From: Promicromonospora umidemergens
Lineage (GTDB): Bacteria > Actinomycetota > Actinomycetes > Actinomycetales > Cellulomonadaceae
DNA: 60,392 nucleotides
NCBI RefSeq assembly: GCF_024171995.1
Contig: NZ_JAMTCT010000030.1
Coordinates: 1-60,392, forward strand
Direction: 5' to 3'
The stretch's first letter is position 1, and every line of letters starts with the position of its first letter. Under the pieces are notes generated by a model, which did no database searches, had not been told where the DNA came from, and worked only from the letters and a program-made list of their open reading frames with translations. Of the stretch, positions 1 to 9,418 are shown piece after piece. A program made the translations under genes and the position numbers.

Positions 1-1
1 C

Positions 2-178
2 CAGCCCGACGCCAACTTCGGCCGCATCCTGGCCGCCTACGGCGGGATCTTCGTCGCCGGATCCCTGGCGTGGGGCATGGTGATGGACGGCTTCAAGCCG
101 GACCGCTACGACGTGATCGGCGCCCTGGTCTGCCTCGTCGGCGTCGCCGTGATCATGTACGCCCCACGCCCCTCCTGA
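2..178 (+). CDS. YnfA/UPF0060-type small membrane protein, C-terminal part
   Basis: The reading frame enters from the left edge and gives 58 residues before a TGA stop. The segment contains GRILAAYGG, then a hydrophobic stretch, then a [21 protein letters not shown] region and a basic tail. This matches the C-terminal half of the YnfA (UPF0060) family, integral membrane proteins of about 110 residues related in fold to small multidrug resistance proteins. Two membrane segments are visible. The start lies outside the window. It is followed after 27 bases by a small thioredoxin-like gene on the same strand, so the two may be co-transcribed. The substrate, if it is a transporter, cannot be told. 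The family call is fairly secure; the role is not. Confidence 0.75.
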   Translation, partial: QPDANFGRILAAYGGIFVAGSLAWGMVMDGFKPDRYDVIGALVCLVGVAVIMYAPRPS

Positions 179-205
179 GACCACGTCACACCCCAGGAAG
201 CCCTT

Positions 206-487
206 GTGCCCCACAGTGACCGCACCTCGCAGCTGGCCCCACGACAGGTACGAGTGCTGCAAGTCCCGGACTGCCCGCTGGTCGGCGAGCTGCTCGGCCG
301 GATCCGGAACGCGGAAGCCGAGACCAGCATCCAGGTGGACGCGCAGGTCGTCGTCGGCGACCACCCCTCCCCGACCCTGGTGATCGACGGGTTGGACGTC
401 GCCACCGGTCGACCGGTCGCTACGGCGACATGCTGTCGACTGGACCTACCCACCCATGATCAGATCACAGCCGCCCTCACGGCCTGA
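206..487 (+). CDS. Small thioredoxin-fold-like / MerB-C-like protein
   Basis: 93 residues starting at GTG with AGGAAG about 6 bases upstream. Visible features are a PDCPL motif near residues 22-26, an SPTLVIDG strand near 55-62 and a CCRLDLPT segment near residue 76. The combination of a Cys-Pro near the N-terminus, an S-P-T-L-x-I-x-G strand and a terminal C-R-L motif resembles the thioredoxin-like domain found in alkylmercury-lyase (MerB) relatives of actinobacteria. It is far shorter than full MerB and lacks the MerB N-terminal part, so organomercurial cleavage should not be assumed. It may be a small thiol protein partnered with the upstream membrane protein. Its stop lies 8 bases from the convergent relaxase stop. 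Confidence 0.5.
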   Translation: MPHSDRTSQLAPRQVRVLQVPDCPLVGELLGRIRNAEAETSIQVDAQVVVGDHPSPTLVIDGLDVATGRPVATATCCRLDLPTHDQITAALTA

Positions 488-495
488 CCACGCGG

Positions 496-3400
496 CTACC
501 AGCCATGGCTGGCCGCGGGATCACGTTCTCGGTTGGCTTGGTCGTGTCGGGCACGTTCGTCGGCTTCACGGAGCCTGCGCTCGCCCTCGGCTCGTGCCTC
601 CTTCAGGACGACCGGGACGCGCTCCATCGGCCGTGGACCGCGCCTCGCCGCCAGGGCGGTCTTGACGTGATCGGCCTGGGTGATGGTCTGCAACGCCCGG
701 ATGGCAATCAGATGCGCGTCTCCACGCTCGCCTTCGACCATCGGCCCCAGTGCGTCGGTGGAACTGGAGACCTGATAGCGGTCGCGGTAGGCGAGCACCT
801 GTCGTAATGCCGCGGTCCACGTCTCGCGTGCCGCGCGGTCCGATGGTGGTGGCGTGATCGTCTCCATCCACAGTTCCGGATCAGCAACCGCGTGTTCGAC
901 CAGGCGGTCCAGACGGGCCGCGATCAGTTCAGTATGCCGAACGAGCCAGTCCTGCACCTCCGGGTCCTTTCTGACCTGCGTTCGGTCGGTCGTTGCCATG
1001 CCGACCTCCTTGGTCGTTAGGTCGTGCTCCGGTCCGACGTCAGCCTGCGCGTGGTCCAGGAGGTGGTCGGCGTAGTGCTCGACCATGGTCCGCCACACGT
1101 CACCGGCGTCCAGCCGTACGTGGGCGCTGGCGCCGGTGATGCTGCCGACGCTCTGGGCAACATGGTCGATCAGGGCCGGCCAGTGAGTGAGTTCAACACG
1201 ACCGTGCAGATGGTCGACCAGGGCTCGCAGGAGCGGGATCTGTCGTTCGAAGTGATCCAGGGACCGGATGTGTTGCAGGTTCGGTTCCATCGCGAACCAC
1301 GCCAGTGGGATTGCCTCGACCAGGAGCGTGACCAGCGCGTCAGGGTCGCCGGTGGCGGCTTGGGCGGGGTCGGTCCCGGTCGGCATGTCCAGTGCCCGGG
1401 CGTGGGCTGCTTCGTCGGGGGTAAGCATGTCCCACGCGCGAGCGGCGGCGGTGCGTCCGGCGTTGTCAGCGTCTAGAGCCACGATCAGGTCGCGAAGGTC
1501 GCGTCCGCTGGCGTCCCGCAGGGCTTGGAGGTGCTGCTCGGTGATGCCGGTGCCGCACGCGGCCACCGGCACGATCTCGATACCCGTGCGCTCGGTCAGC
1601 GCTGAGGCGGCCAGGTGGAGGGCCGCTTGATCGGTGGCACCCTCGACCAAGACCGGGCGCGCTCCAGCAGCCAGGCGGGTGATGGCTTCGGGGTCGAGGC
1701 CGAGCAGGAGCTCGCTCTTGCGGTAGGCGACGGTCTCGGGGGTGTTGAGGTACTTCGGTGTGCGTTCGTCGGCGGCGTTGGGGTTGATGCGGGCGGTGAC
1801 GCCGACGACAGCGCCGGCCTGGTCGCGGACGGGGAAGATGATCCGGTTGCGGAACCGGTCGATCAGCCTCCCGTTCCTGGTCCTGGTCGCGACCCCCGCG
1901 TCGATGAGCTCGTCGAGGGTGTAGCCGAGCGTCTGCAAGTGGTCGCTCAGCCCGGTCCAGGACGCCGGGGCAGCACCCCACTCGGCTTCTGTCAGGCCAC
2001 GGTCAGCCATGTAATGGCGTGCCCAGGGTTGCGTGACGCTTTGTCCTGTCCACCAAGTCCACGCGTGCTCGTTGATCTCGACCGCCAGCGCCCGCGCTTT
2101 CGGGTCGACCGGCGCGGGCGGCTCACCGTATCGAGTGCGCGTGGCGATCTCGGCCGCACTCTCGCCCTGCCCAATCGACAGCTCGTCCGGCCCTCCAGGG
2201 GTGGGTTGGTCGGCATGTGGCAGACACGCGCCGGGCAGCAACGCGCTGCTCAACGCGAGGTCATCGGTGGCGTCAGGTGAGGTGGTGATCCAGGCCGGCA
2301 ACCCCCGCCCGTCCAGGTCGCGGGGTCGGGGCACGCCGACGCGGTGGTGCAGGACCTTCGCGACCGACCGGGCACCCTGGAACCCGCCCTCGACCGCCCG
2401 TCGCACGACGATCGCAGCATCAGTACCCGCCGCTTCGTGCTGGGACAACCGCTTAACCAGCGCAGGCCATACCTCGTCCGCTAGCACCAGGTCGGCCATC
2501 GGCTCAGGCAGAACCGACCGCACGGCCTGTCCCAGGCGACCGGCACGGTCCGGTTCGAGAAACGCGAGATAGGCGTCCTCGTACTCCGGCACCAGACGAG
2601 CCAGGGAGTGCGCGTAGCCCCACTCCTCCTCGATCACCCGGGAGGCGGACTTCTCCTCCCCGTCACGATCCAGGACGCCCTTGAGCGCGTTCAGAACCGC
2701 ACGCTCCTGGTCCGGCTGACGATGCGGGTCCAGGTCGAGGACGTCGTCGGTCTCGACGTACATCCGGTTCGAGTCCCTGCCGCGGGTGGTCGCGGTGTAG
2801 AGCTCGTTGCGGTTCATACCGACTCCGACCATCGCGTGGCTGGTGTCGACGGTCATGCCCTGCACCCGGTGGATCGTCGCTGCGTATCCGAGCTCGACAT
2901 GCGCGGCGACGTAGTCGGCCGGGAGCACCACGGTTGCACCCGTTTCCAGGTGCCGGGCCTGCAAGGCCCCGTCACGGCCCCGGGCGATGACGCGCCACAG
3001 GTCACCGTTCTTTACCCAGTCCCGACCCCAGTCGATGTGCCCGTCGTCATGCTCGGCGCGTAGGTGCCGGTTGTTCAGCCGGGTCACGATCACGTCCCCG
3101 ATCCCGGCACGGGTCTCGTCGTGCAGCGTGACGCCGTTCTCCTCGACCTCGCCGCGGGCGACGCGGTGCAGGCGGGCGCGGGCAGACAGGTTGGTGACCA
3201 GATCGTTCGTCGCGGCGATCATGATCGTCTTGCGGCCGTGGTCGGAGTCGGTCTGCCAGTTCGCGAACATCTCCTCCGCCATCGCCGCCGCGCTGCCGCC
3301 CTGGGTGCGGTGCTGGGTGACGTAGAAGTCCAGACCCCGGTGGTCCCCGTCGCGGAGCTGGAGGGAGGCCTCGGCCTCTCCGGTGGTGTGGAACCGGTGG

Positions 3401-5793
3401 ATCTGCGTCAGCTCGGCCGCGCCCGCCTGCTCCGCGAGCAGTCGGAGCGCACCGCCTGCGGCGACGGCGCCGAGCTGGGCGGGGTCCCCGAGCAGCCGGA
3501 CGCTGCCGCCGGCAGCCCGGGTGATGGCCAGGACCTGCGCGAGGGCGAGGGTGCCGGCCAGGCTGGCTTCGTCGACCAGCACGACAGTGCCTTCTTCGAC
3601 CGTGAGCCGTTCCCGGAGACGTTGCCCTCCGGCGCCCTGGTTGGCCAGGAGGAACATGTCCAGCGTCTCCGCGGTGATCCCGGGGTCGCCGAGGTCGGCA
3701 CCGAGGACTTCCGCTGCGGCGGCCGACGGCGCGAGCGCGATGAGCTTGCCGCCCGCGTTCTGGACGGCGGCGGCCAGGGCACGCATCGCCGTGGTCTTCC
3801 CGGTCCCGGCAGGGCCGATCCCCGCCGCCAGGACAGTGCTGGCCGCGAAGTGCGTCACCAGCTCCCGCTGCCCCGGGTTCAAGACTCGACCGGTCTCCGC
3901 CCGTACTCGCTCGATGGCCCGCTCGACTGCGTTGGGCTCGATGATCAGGCCACCGAGGGTGCGGGTCGCAGCCAGGAGCTGATCTTCAGCTTCCAGGACC
4001 GCGAGGGACGTGTACCTGGTCGAGCCGTGCACGAAGTAGACCGACTCGCCGTCCTTGCGACGCATCACGTCCGGCGGCTCGTTCAGGTCCGGGGGAGTGA
4101 TCACGAGGCTGACGTCGACGGCGTGCGCGGAGATCGTTGCGGCCAACGCGAGCAGGTCGGTTCCCTTCGGGGCGTGCTCCCGGGCGAGGCGGGTGGCCTC
4201 GGCCTGCAGGTGGTAGGTCGTCCACGTCGCCCGCCTACCAGCCACGTTCGTCAGACAGGCGTCCACCAGGTCACCCTGGGCCAGCACCTGCACGGCCAGG
4301 TCCGCAAGGACGCTCTGGCGACCGGTTGGTGTGCGCCACCGCAACTGCCGGAAGACCTGCGCGCGCGGCCATACCGCCGCGAGCCGCTCCACCGCGTCCC
4401 TGACGTCCTGAACCGCCCACCGGGTGGTCCCTCGCCCGGCGAGGTCCTGGGCGACGGCAGGCCACAGATCCTTGATCCCGTCGACCACGACCTGCCCCGT
4501 GCCCGGACGGGGGTTGAGCGCGCGCGCGAGCATCCGCGCCACCGCCTCCGGCCCGCCCAAGACCGTGGCTGCCATCTGGGCCCACTGCGGGAGCCGATGA
4601 CGTAGCCCGACGGGAGCGCCCTTGCCCTGCCGAGTGTCCAGGTTGGCCTGCTGCGCCAACCCGTACGCGGTCTTCGTGCCCGGCTCGTGCCCGTACTTGG
4701 CGCGGTACTCAGCCCGGAGAGTTTCGTAGGACTCCTGGATCGCCGCGCGCCGCCGGGAGAACACGTCCCGCAGCGCCTTGGGGATGCCAACGATCTCGCG
4801 AACACCTTGCTTGCCCCGGCCCCGGGTCTCGGTGTGGAACGCGACGCCGAGACGCTCGACCAGGAGCTGCTCGATGCGGGTGTTGTACCGCTCCGACGCC
4901 GCCACCTTGAGCGCCAGCAGCACCCGCCCGTCCAGGGCACGCCAGATCCCGTCCACGCCGAGGACCTTGGTGGAGACCGCGACGTGGGTGTGCAGGTTCG
5001 GGTCCCCGGCGCGGGAGTCCAGGTGGTCGAACGCCACGGCGGTCAATCCGTAGGTGTCGATCTGCCGCACCCCACCGGCACCGCCACGGGTGAGCGCGCC
5101 CTCAGCCTCGATCCACGCCAGCGTGTCCCGCCAAGCCTGGGTATGCACCTTCGTGATCGCCTCCCGCGTGGCCGCATCACCCAGACCCCACAACACGCTG
5201 ATCGACTTCGCCGGCGTGAACACCAGGTCATACCCCGCGACCGCCTTGCGGGGCTGCTGCCCGCGCTTGGCCAACCACGTGGCGACGTCCTTGTCCGACA
5301 GCTCGCCCGAAGGGCCCTTGTCGGTGTGCTCCTGCTGCGCGAGAGAACGGGCGACGTTCCAGCGGATCAGGTCCCGCTCGATCCCCGCCTCCGGCGGGCG
5401 ATCGCTCTCGGCAGCGAACGCAGCGAACGCTGCCTCAAGCGCCGCTGTGTAGCCGTCGTCGGGCCGGGCCTTGAAATGCGGGAACGCTCGCCCCAGCCGA
5501 CCGGTGCGCTCCGCATCCTGCTTCGACAATCCGCGGGCCAGCGCCTCGACCTCGAGCCGGTCCGCGTCCGGGTGCCGCCCCTGCCCGAACAGAGACTTCA
5601 TCTGCTTCTCGAGCACCTGGCCCGAGACCCCGAGCTGGTCCAGCCCCGACCCGACCCATTGCCCGGGTGGGTTGCCGTGCTGCATGTAGTAGTCCGTCAG
5701 CGACATGCCCCTGCCACGCGGCACGTCGCCCGACGCGACCTGCTGCGTCAGGTACGTGTACCCGCCACCCGCGCTGAGCACATGGGCCGTCAT
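496..5793 (-). CDS. MobF-type conjugative relaxase-helicase with C-terminal DnaG/TOPRIM-like region
   Basis: 1,765 residues from the ATG at 5793; an upstream in-frame ATG at 5850 would add 19. The protein begins the transfer of the element by nicking oriT and unwinding the strand. In order: the N-terminal TrwC/TraI relaxase domain with tyrosines in YTYL (about 12-14) and DYYMQHG (about 35), and the metal-binding triad in HLDSR...HTHV (His257, His268, His270); an SF1 RecD-like helicase with Walker A GPAGTGKT near 660, Walker B VLVDEAS and a GDPAQL motif; then from about 1240 a DnaG-like core with RFRNRIIFPVRD (about 1311), VEGATDQ (about 1381) and the acidic LDADNAGR (about 1434). The last three are the TOPRIM primase hallmarks. 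The primase-like part is unusual for a relaxase. A gene-free stretch of about 400 bases upstream is a plausible place for oriT and the promoter. Confidence 0.9.
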   Translation of the reverse strand: MTAHVLSAGGGYTYLTQQVASGDVPRGRGMSLTDYYMQHGNPPGQWVGSGLDQLGVSGQVLEKQMKSLFGQGRHPDADRLEVEALARGLSKQDAERTGRLGRAFPHFKARPDDGYTAALEAAFAAFAAESDRPPEAGIERDLIRWNVARSLAQQEHTDKGPSGELSDKDVATWLAKRGQQPRKAVAGYDLVFTPAKSISVLWGLGDAATREAITKVHTQAWRDTLAWIEAEGALTRGGAGGVRQIDTYGLTAVAFDHLDSRAGDPNLHTHVAVSTKVLGVDGIWRALDGRVLLALKVAASERYNTRIEQLLVERLGVAFHTETRGRGKQGVREIVGIPKALRDVFSRRRAAIQESYETLRAEYRAKYGHEPGTKTAYGLAQQANLDTRQGKGAPVGLRHRLPQWAQMAATVLGGPEAVARMLARALNPRPGTGQVVVDGIKDLWPAVAQDLAGRGTTRWAVQDVRDAVERLAAVWPRAQVFRQLRWRTPTGRQSVLADLAVQVLAQGDLVDACLTNVAGRRATWTTYHLQAEATRLAREHAPKGTDLLALAATISAHAVDVSLVITPPDLNEPPDVMRRKDGESVYFVHGSTRYTSLAVLEAEDQLLAATRTLGGLIIEPNAVERAIERVRAETGRVLNPGQRELVTHFAASTVLAAGIGPAGTGKTTAMRALAAAVQNAGGKLIALAPSAAAAEVLGADLGDPGITAETLDMFLLANQGAGGQRLRERLTVEEGTVVLVDEASLAGTLALAQVLAITRAAGGSVRLLGDPAQLGAVAAGGALRLLAEQAGAAELTQIHRFHTTGEAEASLQLRDGDHRGLDFYVTQHRTQGGSAAAMAEEMFANWQTDSDHGRKTIMIAATNDLVTNLSARARLHRVARGEVEENGVTLHDETRAGIGDVIVTRLNNRHLRAEHDDGHIDWGRDWVKNGDLWRVIARGRDGALQARHLETGATVVLPADYVAAHVELGYAATIHRVQGMTVDTSHAMVGVGMNRNELYTATTRGRDSNRMYVETDDVLDLDPHRQPDQERAVLNALKGVLDRDGEEKSASRVIEEEWGYAHSLARLVPEYEDAYLAFLEPDRAGRLGQAVRSVLPEPMADLVLADEVWPALVKRLSQHEAAGTDAAIVVRRAVEGGFQGARSVAKVLHHRVGVPRPRDLDGRGLPAWITTSPDATDDLALSSALLPGACLPHADQPTPGGPDELSIGQGESAAEIATRTRYGEPPAPVDPKARALAVEINEHAWTWWTGQSVTQPWARHYMADRGLTEAEWGAAPASWTGLSDHLQTLGYTLDELIDAGVATRTRNGRLIDRFRNRIIFPVRDQAGAVVGVTARINPNAADERTPKYLNTPETVAYRKSELLLGLDPEAITRLAAGARPVLVEGATDQAALHLAASALTERTGIEIVPVAACGTGITEQHLQALRDASGRDLRDLIVALDADNAGRTAAARAWDMLTPDEAAHARALDMPTGTDPAQAATGDPDALVTLLVEAIPLAWFAMEPNLQHIRSLDHFERQIPLLRALVDHLHGRVELTHWPALIDHVAQSVGSITGASAHVRLDAGDVWRTMVEHYADHLLDHAQADVGPEHDLTTKEVGMATTDRTQVRKDPEVQDWLVRHTELIAARLDRLVEHAVADPELWMETITPPPSDRAARETWTAALRQVLAYRDRYQVSSSTDALGPMVEGERGDAHLIAIRALQTITQADHVKTALAARRGPRPMERVPVVLKEARAEGERRLREADERARHDQANRERDPAASHGW

Positions 5794-6189
5794 CACGTCC
5801 CCCCACCACCTCCCGGTCACGGCTGGGAGCGGGTCAACTCGGGTTGGCACGGGCCGCTCACAGCGTTGTGCATTAGGTGTGTTTCCTTCGCCAAGGGAGG
5901 ACCGGTGCCCGGGTGCGCGACGCCGGGTCCGGCCGGTCGCGTTGGCGAGACGCGGCGAGCACGACGCCGGTGTGCGGCGGGCGGAACGGGTCGCGTGGGC
6001 TCGGCAGCGTCGGGACGGGATGCGAACGAGTGACAGGAACGGGCTCGGTGGGCCGGGGCGGGAAGAGACGCGAGGTTGGGTCCCCCCGGCGAACCGCGTC
6101 CGCCCCCCGGGGCATGCAAAGAGGCCGCCGACCCCGAACGGGGATGGCGACCTCCTGGCTCAACTGCTACACGACGAGCACTACCCGAC
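5794..6189. other. Gene-free stretch upstream of relaxase; candidate promoter/oriT region
   Basis: No convincing gene is present; open frames here are short and lack family features. The stretch lies between the relaxase start and the 3' end of the lanthipeptide operon, both on the minus strand. It holds a GGGAGG-rich leader for the relaxase, several GC-rich short inverted repeats around 5905-5990, and the hairpin at 6118-6154. Origins of transfer usually lie next to the relaxase gene, so this is where oriT is most likely, but I see no recognised nick-site consensus. Confidence 0.4.
6118..6154 (-). terminator. Probable terminator of the lanthipeptide operon
   Basis: Reading on the minus strand, arms GAGGTCGCCATCCCC and GGGGTCGGCGGCCTC form an almost perfect stem with a GTTC loop, followed by TTTGC. 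It sits 36 bases past the last gene of the operon. Confidence 0.65.
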
Positions 6190-7323
6190 TCAGACCTTGG
6201 CGGGCTGCGGCGCGCGTGCTCCTACTGGGGCCCGCCCCAGCAGCTCGTCCAAGGTCTGCTCCGCGGTGTGCACGGCGCCCATGATCTGCTCCACACCGTC
6301 CAGTGACAGCACTTCCTGTGTCACCGATTCGTCCACGACGGCGGTTAGTGCCCGCCGATTGCCGTCTGTCAGGCTCACGATGATGCCGTCAGCCGTGAGG
6401 AGATCGCGCGCGGTGTAGCCGTCGGCCTGTGCGACGAGGCCTTCGATGATTTCCGCGAGCTGACCCGGTCGAGCCGTCGTGTGCTGGAGCAAGAGCAGGA
6501 CCACCCGGACACGGAAGACGATCAGTGCCTGTGCCGCGTCGAGCGCGCTGATGAGACGGACCACGTCACCGAGATTCAGGCTCACTGGCCGCCCGGTGAT
6601 CGCGAGGCAGACGCTGCGCAGGCAAGCTGCTACCGCATACTCCCAGAGTTCCTCGATGTGGGTGTCGTCCAAGAGACTGAATGCTTGGTCGGGACTGCCA
6701 GCATCGAGCTGGGCGAGGATCGCGGCCTGTCGGCCGTCGAAAAGTCGTTCGCCGATGCCGTGGTGCTGCTCTGCATAGGCGGTGGCGTCGGCCCAGCGGC
6801 CGATGCTGGTCAGGGCTCGGGTGCCGTCTGCGAGCAGGGTGGTCCAGGTGAACCGCGCGATCTCTGCCGCAGCGTCGGGTACGGCGAGCTGATCCAGGTC
6901 GATGGGTACGCCGTCGATGACAACTACGCCGGGTTGTATCGCAGCCTCGTGGAGGGTGCGCAAGACGGTGTGGGCTTGCTCGCCTTGTCCGTTTCGGATG
7001 TGCAGGCGAGCGATGTTGACCACGGGCTGCAGCGCCCAGGTCGCGGGTGTTCCGGGCAGCGGCGCGTGCTCGCGGAAGATCTCGAACTGCCGCCAGCACA
7101 AATCGCGGGCATAGTCGGGGTGCCCGGTGTCACTCAGCAGCAGGGCCGCTCTGTTCAGTACGGCGGTGGCTGCGGCGAGGTCGCCGTCGTCTTGGCCGGC
7201 TCGTTCTGCACCGTTTCGGAGGGCGGCGATGCGGTCAGCGACCGGTAGCGCGACGGGGCGTGGGCGAGGGACGAGCGGGAACCAGTGGGCGAACGTGGTC
7301 AGGCTGATCTTGGTTGTGGTCAT
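6190..7323 (-). CDS. Unknown helical-repeat protein at the end of the lanthipeptide operon
   Basis: 377 residues. Its ATG overlaps the stop of the upstream SpaB-C protein as ATGA, so it is translationally coupled to the lanthipeptide operon. I do not recognise a named family. The sequence is mostly alpha-helical, rich in Ala and Leu, with repeated helix pairs such as ALLLSDTGHPDYARDLCWRQ and IARLHIRNGQGEQAHTVL that look like tetratricopeptide units. There is no signal peptide, membrane segment or catalytic signature. TPR-like proteins in such operons could act as a scaffold, an immunity or a regulatory protein, but nothing here decides between them. Being the last cistron, it may be less strongly tied to modification chemistry than lanB and lanC. 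Confidence 0.7.
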   Translation of the reverse strand: MTTTKISLTTFAHWFPLVPRPRPVALPVADRIAALRNGAERAGQDDGDLAAATAVLNRAALLLSDTGHPDYARDLCWRQFEIFREHAPLPGTPATWALQPVVNIARLHIRNGQGEQAHTVLRTLHEAAIQPGVVVIDGVPIDLDQLAVPDAAAEIARFTWTTLLADGTRALTSIGRWADATAYAEQHHGIGERLFDGRQAAILAQLDAGSPDQAFSLLDDTHIEELWEYAVAACLRSVCLAITGRPVSLNLGDVVRLISALDAAQALIVFRVRVVLLLLQHTTARPGQLAEIIEGLVAQADGYTARDLLTADGIIVSLTDGNRRALTAVVDESVTQEVLSLDGVEQIMGAVHTAEQTLDELLGRAPVGARAPQPAKV

Positions 7324-8198
7324 GACGTGACTCCTGTCCGACTGTGGGGTCCGTCGTCGAACACGGCGGCGGCAGCGGTGTGCGCGATGTGCGCCTGGGC
7401 CTGGGAGTCAAGGCCGATGCGGTTCCAGGCGAACAGCGCGTGATGGGCCAGGACTGCGCGGATGCCTCGGGTGAGTTCCCCGCGCTGGCTGTGCTCGCGG
7501 AGTCGATCCCCGGTGGCCGTGTAGGCGGCAGCCCAGGGGGCGAGCCAGGTGAGCGCTTCGTTGTTCTCGACGAGGCGTGCGGTGTCCACGGTCAGTAGCC
7601 GTCGTGTCGCGGTGACGTCATCGGCGGTCGGTGTGGTGGCCGTGGCGCGGTGGTGGGCAATGCGTTCCCAGACGTCGCCCTGTTCGTACCAGTCCAGGCC
7701 GGCGGCTCGGTGTAGCAGCGCTGCCAGCAGGATCGAGACCTGTTCACGTTGGTCAGGGCCGGTCGGCCGGGCCTGCCGGTGGGCGAGGTAGGCCAGCACG
7801 TGGGCGGTGTCGCTGACGAAGAGTGTGTGCGCCACCTGCATCCCTGCCGTACCGCCGAACGCGCGGGTCTCCGGCTCGTAGACGGACCATGTCCAGTCGT
7901 GGATCAGCCTGCGGATGCGGAGCTTGTCGAGTGCTTCGCCCAAGTGGGCTGCCCCGGCGAGGTCGGCGTGGAGACGGACCCGCCAGTACGGCGCCTTACG
8001 GACGAAGAACCACCTTCCGCCGCCGAAGTCCACCAGAGGCGAGAGCACGGTCACCGCAGTCATTTCGACGGTGGCCGGATCGCTAAAGCGGATGTTGGCC
8101 TGCCGCCACTCGACCGATGCATCGTCGGTCGGGACCGGGTCGAGGTCGACCGTGTCGATGGTGTTCGTGGTCAGTTCAGGAGCAGGCAGGTGTCCCAC
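7320..8198 (-). CDS. Stand-alone SpaB-C/thiopeptide-type bacteriocin biosynthesis protein
   Basis: 292 residues with a GTG start and a GGGAGG site 7-9 bases upstream; the start lies inside the 3' end of lanC. Landmarks are EWRQANIRF at the start of the domain, RWFFVRKAPYWRVRLH, and a long helical C-terminus ending in FAWNRIGLD. These mark the SpaB C-terminal domain, the elimination part of class I dehydratases, which removes glutamate from glutamylated Ser/Thr to give Dha/Dhb. The LanB encoded upstream already has its own such domain, so this is a second, free-standing copy. It may act on the second modification step, on a different residue type, or as a precursor-binding helper. Confidence 0.8.
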   Translation of the reverse strand: MGHLPAPELTTNTIDTVDLDPVPTDDASVEWRQANIRFSDPATVEMTAVTVLSPLVDFGGGRWFFVRKAPYWRVRLHADLAGAAHLGEALDKLRIRRLIHDWTWSVYEPETRAFGGTAGMQVAHTLFVSDTAHVLAYLAHRQARPTGPDQREQVSILLAALLHRAAGLDWYEQGDVWERIAHHRATATTPTADDVTATRRLLTVDTARLVENNEALTWLAPWAAAYTATGDRLREHSQRGELTRGIRAVLAHHALFAWNRIGLDSQAQAHIAHTAAAAVFDDGPHSRTGVTS

Positions 8199-9418
8199 TG
8201 CGCCTCCCGGTGCCCTGTCGTGACGGTGTGCAGTGCGAGCGCGACACCCGCGAGACCGTCAAGGAACTCGGTCTGCTCGGTGAGCGAATCGGTCTGCTCG
8301 ACGACAGCTCGGGTAAGACGTACTACCTCGTTGGCGAGGTCGGGTGTGGCGGCGTCGACGCTCGCGCGCCAGGCGGTTTGCAGGACGCCGGCCAGGCCGT
8401 GACACAGGCCGACATCGGTCAGGGTGGCCAGGCTCTGCTCGCTGCGGACCTCGTTCAGGAGCGCGCTCTCGGCGCACAGGAGTCGTTGCTCGTCGCCAGT
8501 CGCGAGTGCGACGAGCTGGAGTGCGCGGGCGATGCCGAGCGTGCCGTAGCACCACGACGCACGTTGCCGCGGTGATGGCGGCTCGTGGCCGCGGACTTGG
8601 GCCGGCGTCAGGATGCTCGGCCACCAGGTGCCTGTCTCGTCGTGCTGCTCCAAGGTGTCGTACCAAGAGCAGATCCGCCCGATCGCAGCCTCGTGGTCGC
8701 GGACCCGCACACCCTGGCGCAGCGCGGAGGCGAGTACGGCCAAGACCGCGGCGCTGCCGTGGGACATGCTGAGGTTGGCATGCCCGTCGGCGAATCGGGC
8801 GGTGCCCGCGGTCTCTTTGGTGGGCGCGGTGTGCGTCCACCACCCAGGTAGATCCTCGTGCCCTGGGAGCGTGTCTGTGAGCCGGACCAGGTAGTCCAGG
8901 ACCTCGATGGTCAGATCATCGTCGGGATGGCGACGCAGGTGGTACGCGCCCAGGCCGGCCAGGCCGCGGATGAGGTCGTATTCCCCCATCGGCGGTGTCA
9001 ATCTCGACCGCAACCGAGCGCGCGCCTGGCCGAGGCGCTGGCGGATGACCGTGGCGACCGCTCGGTCCAGACGGGACAGGCTGCTGGAGAACTCTGTCTC
9101 GTCTGCTGCGGTGTGCAGCGCCAGGGCGAGAGCTGGTGTCCCGTAGAACAGCCCGGCGTTCACTCCGGCGCTGAGAGGCTCGCGGGCCGCTTCGCGCAGC
9201 CAGGCGTGGACGGTGGCCCAGTCGCCGTGCCCCGTGCGGGCGCGCTCGATATGCAGCAGAGCAATCCCTATCGCGCCGCCCCCGAGCGACTGCCTCCGGG
9301 CGCGTCCGTTGCCGTGCTGGTACCGCGCCGGGTCGGTGAGCCGCTGGGCGATCTCGCCGACCAGATCCTCCGCAGCTCTGGTGATCGACTGGGTCTGAAT
9401 GGTGTCCGGGTTAGTCAT
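8171..9418 (-). CDS. lanC: LanC-like lanthipeptide cyclase
   Basis: 415 residues from the ATG at 9418, which overlaps the lanB stop as ATGA; a longer reading from 9487 would only add lanB sequence. LanC enzymes add cysteine thiols to Dha/Dhb to form lanthionine rings. The zinc site is complete: Cys290 in SWCYG, Cys339 and His340 in GLCHG. The conserved catalytic histidine region is SMSHG (His220). The length and the 49-residue spacing between the two cysteines fit the NisC pattern. The gene follows lanB directly and is coupled to it, as in other class I clusters. The enzyme is soluble, with no membrane segment. Confidence 0.92.
   Translation of the reverse strand: MTNPDTIQTQSITRAAEDLVGEIAQRLTDPARYQHGNGRARRQSLGGGAIGIALLHIERARTGHGDWATVHAWLREAAREPLSAGVNAGLFYGTPALALALHTAADETEFSSSLSRLDRAVATVIRQRLGQARARLRSRLTPPMGEYDLIRGLAGLGAYHLRRHPDDDLTIEVLDYLVRLTDTLPGHEDLPGWWTHTAPTKETAGTARFADGHANLSMSHGSAAVLAVLASALRQGVRVRDHEAAIGRICSWYDTLEQHDETGTWWPSILTPAQVRGHEPPSPRQRASWCYGTLGIARALQLVALATGDEQRLLCAESALLNEVRSEQSLATLTDVGLCHGLAGVLQTAWRASVDAATPDLANEVVRLTRAVVEQTDSLTEQTEFLDGLAGVALALHTVTTGHREAQWDTCLLLN

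Noticed and set aside
206-487. Full alkylmercury lyase
   Set aside because: At 93 residues it lacks the N-terminal half of MerB.
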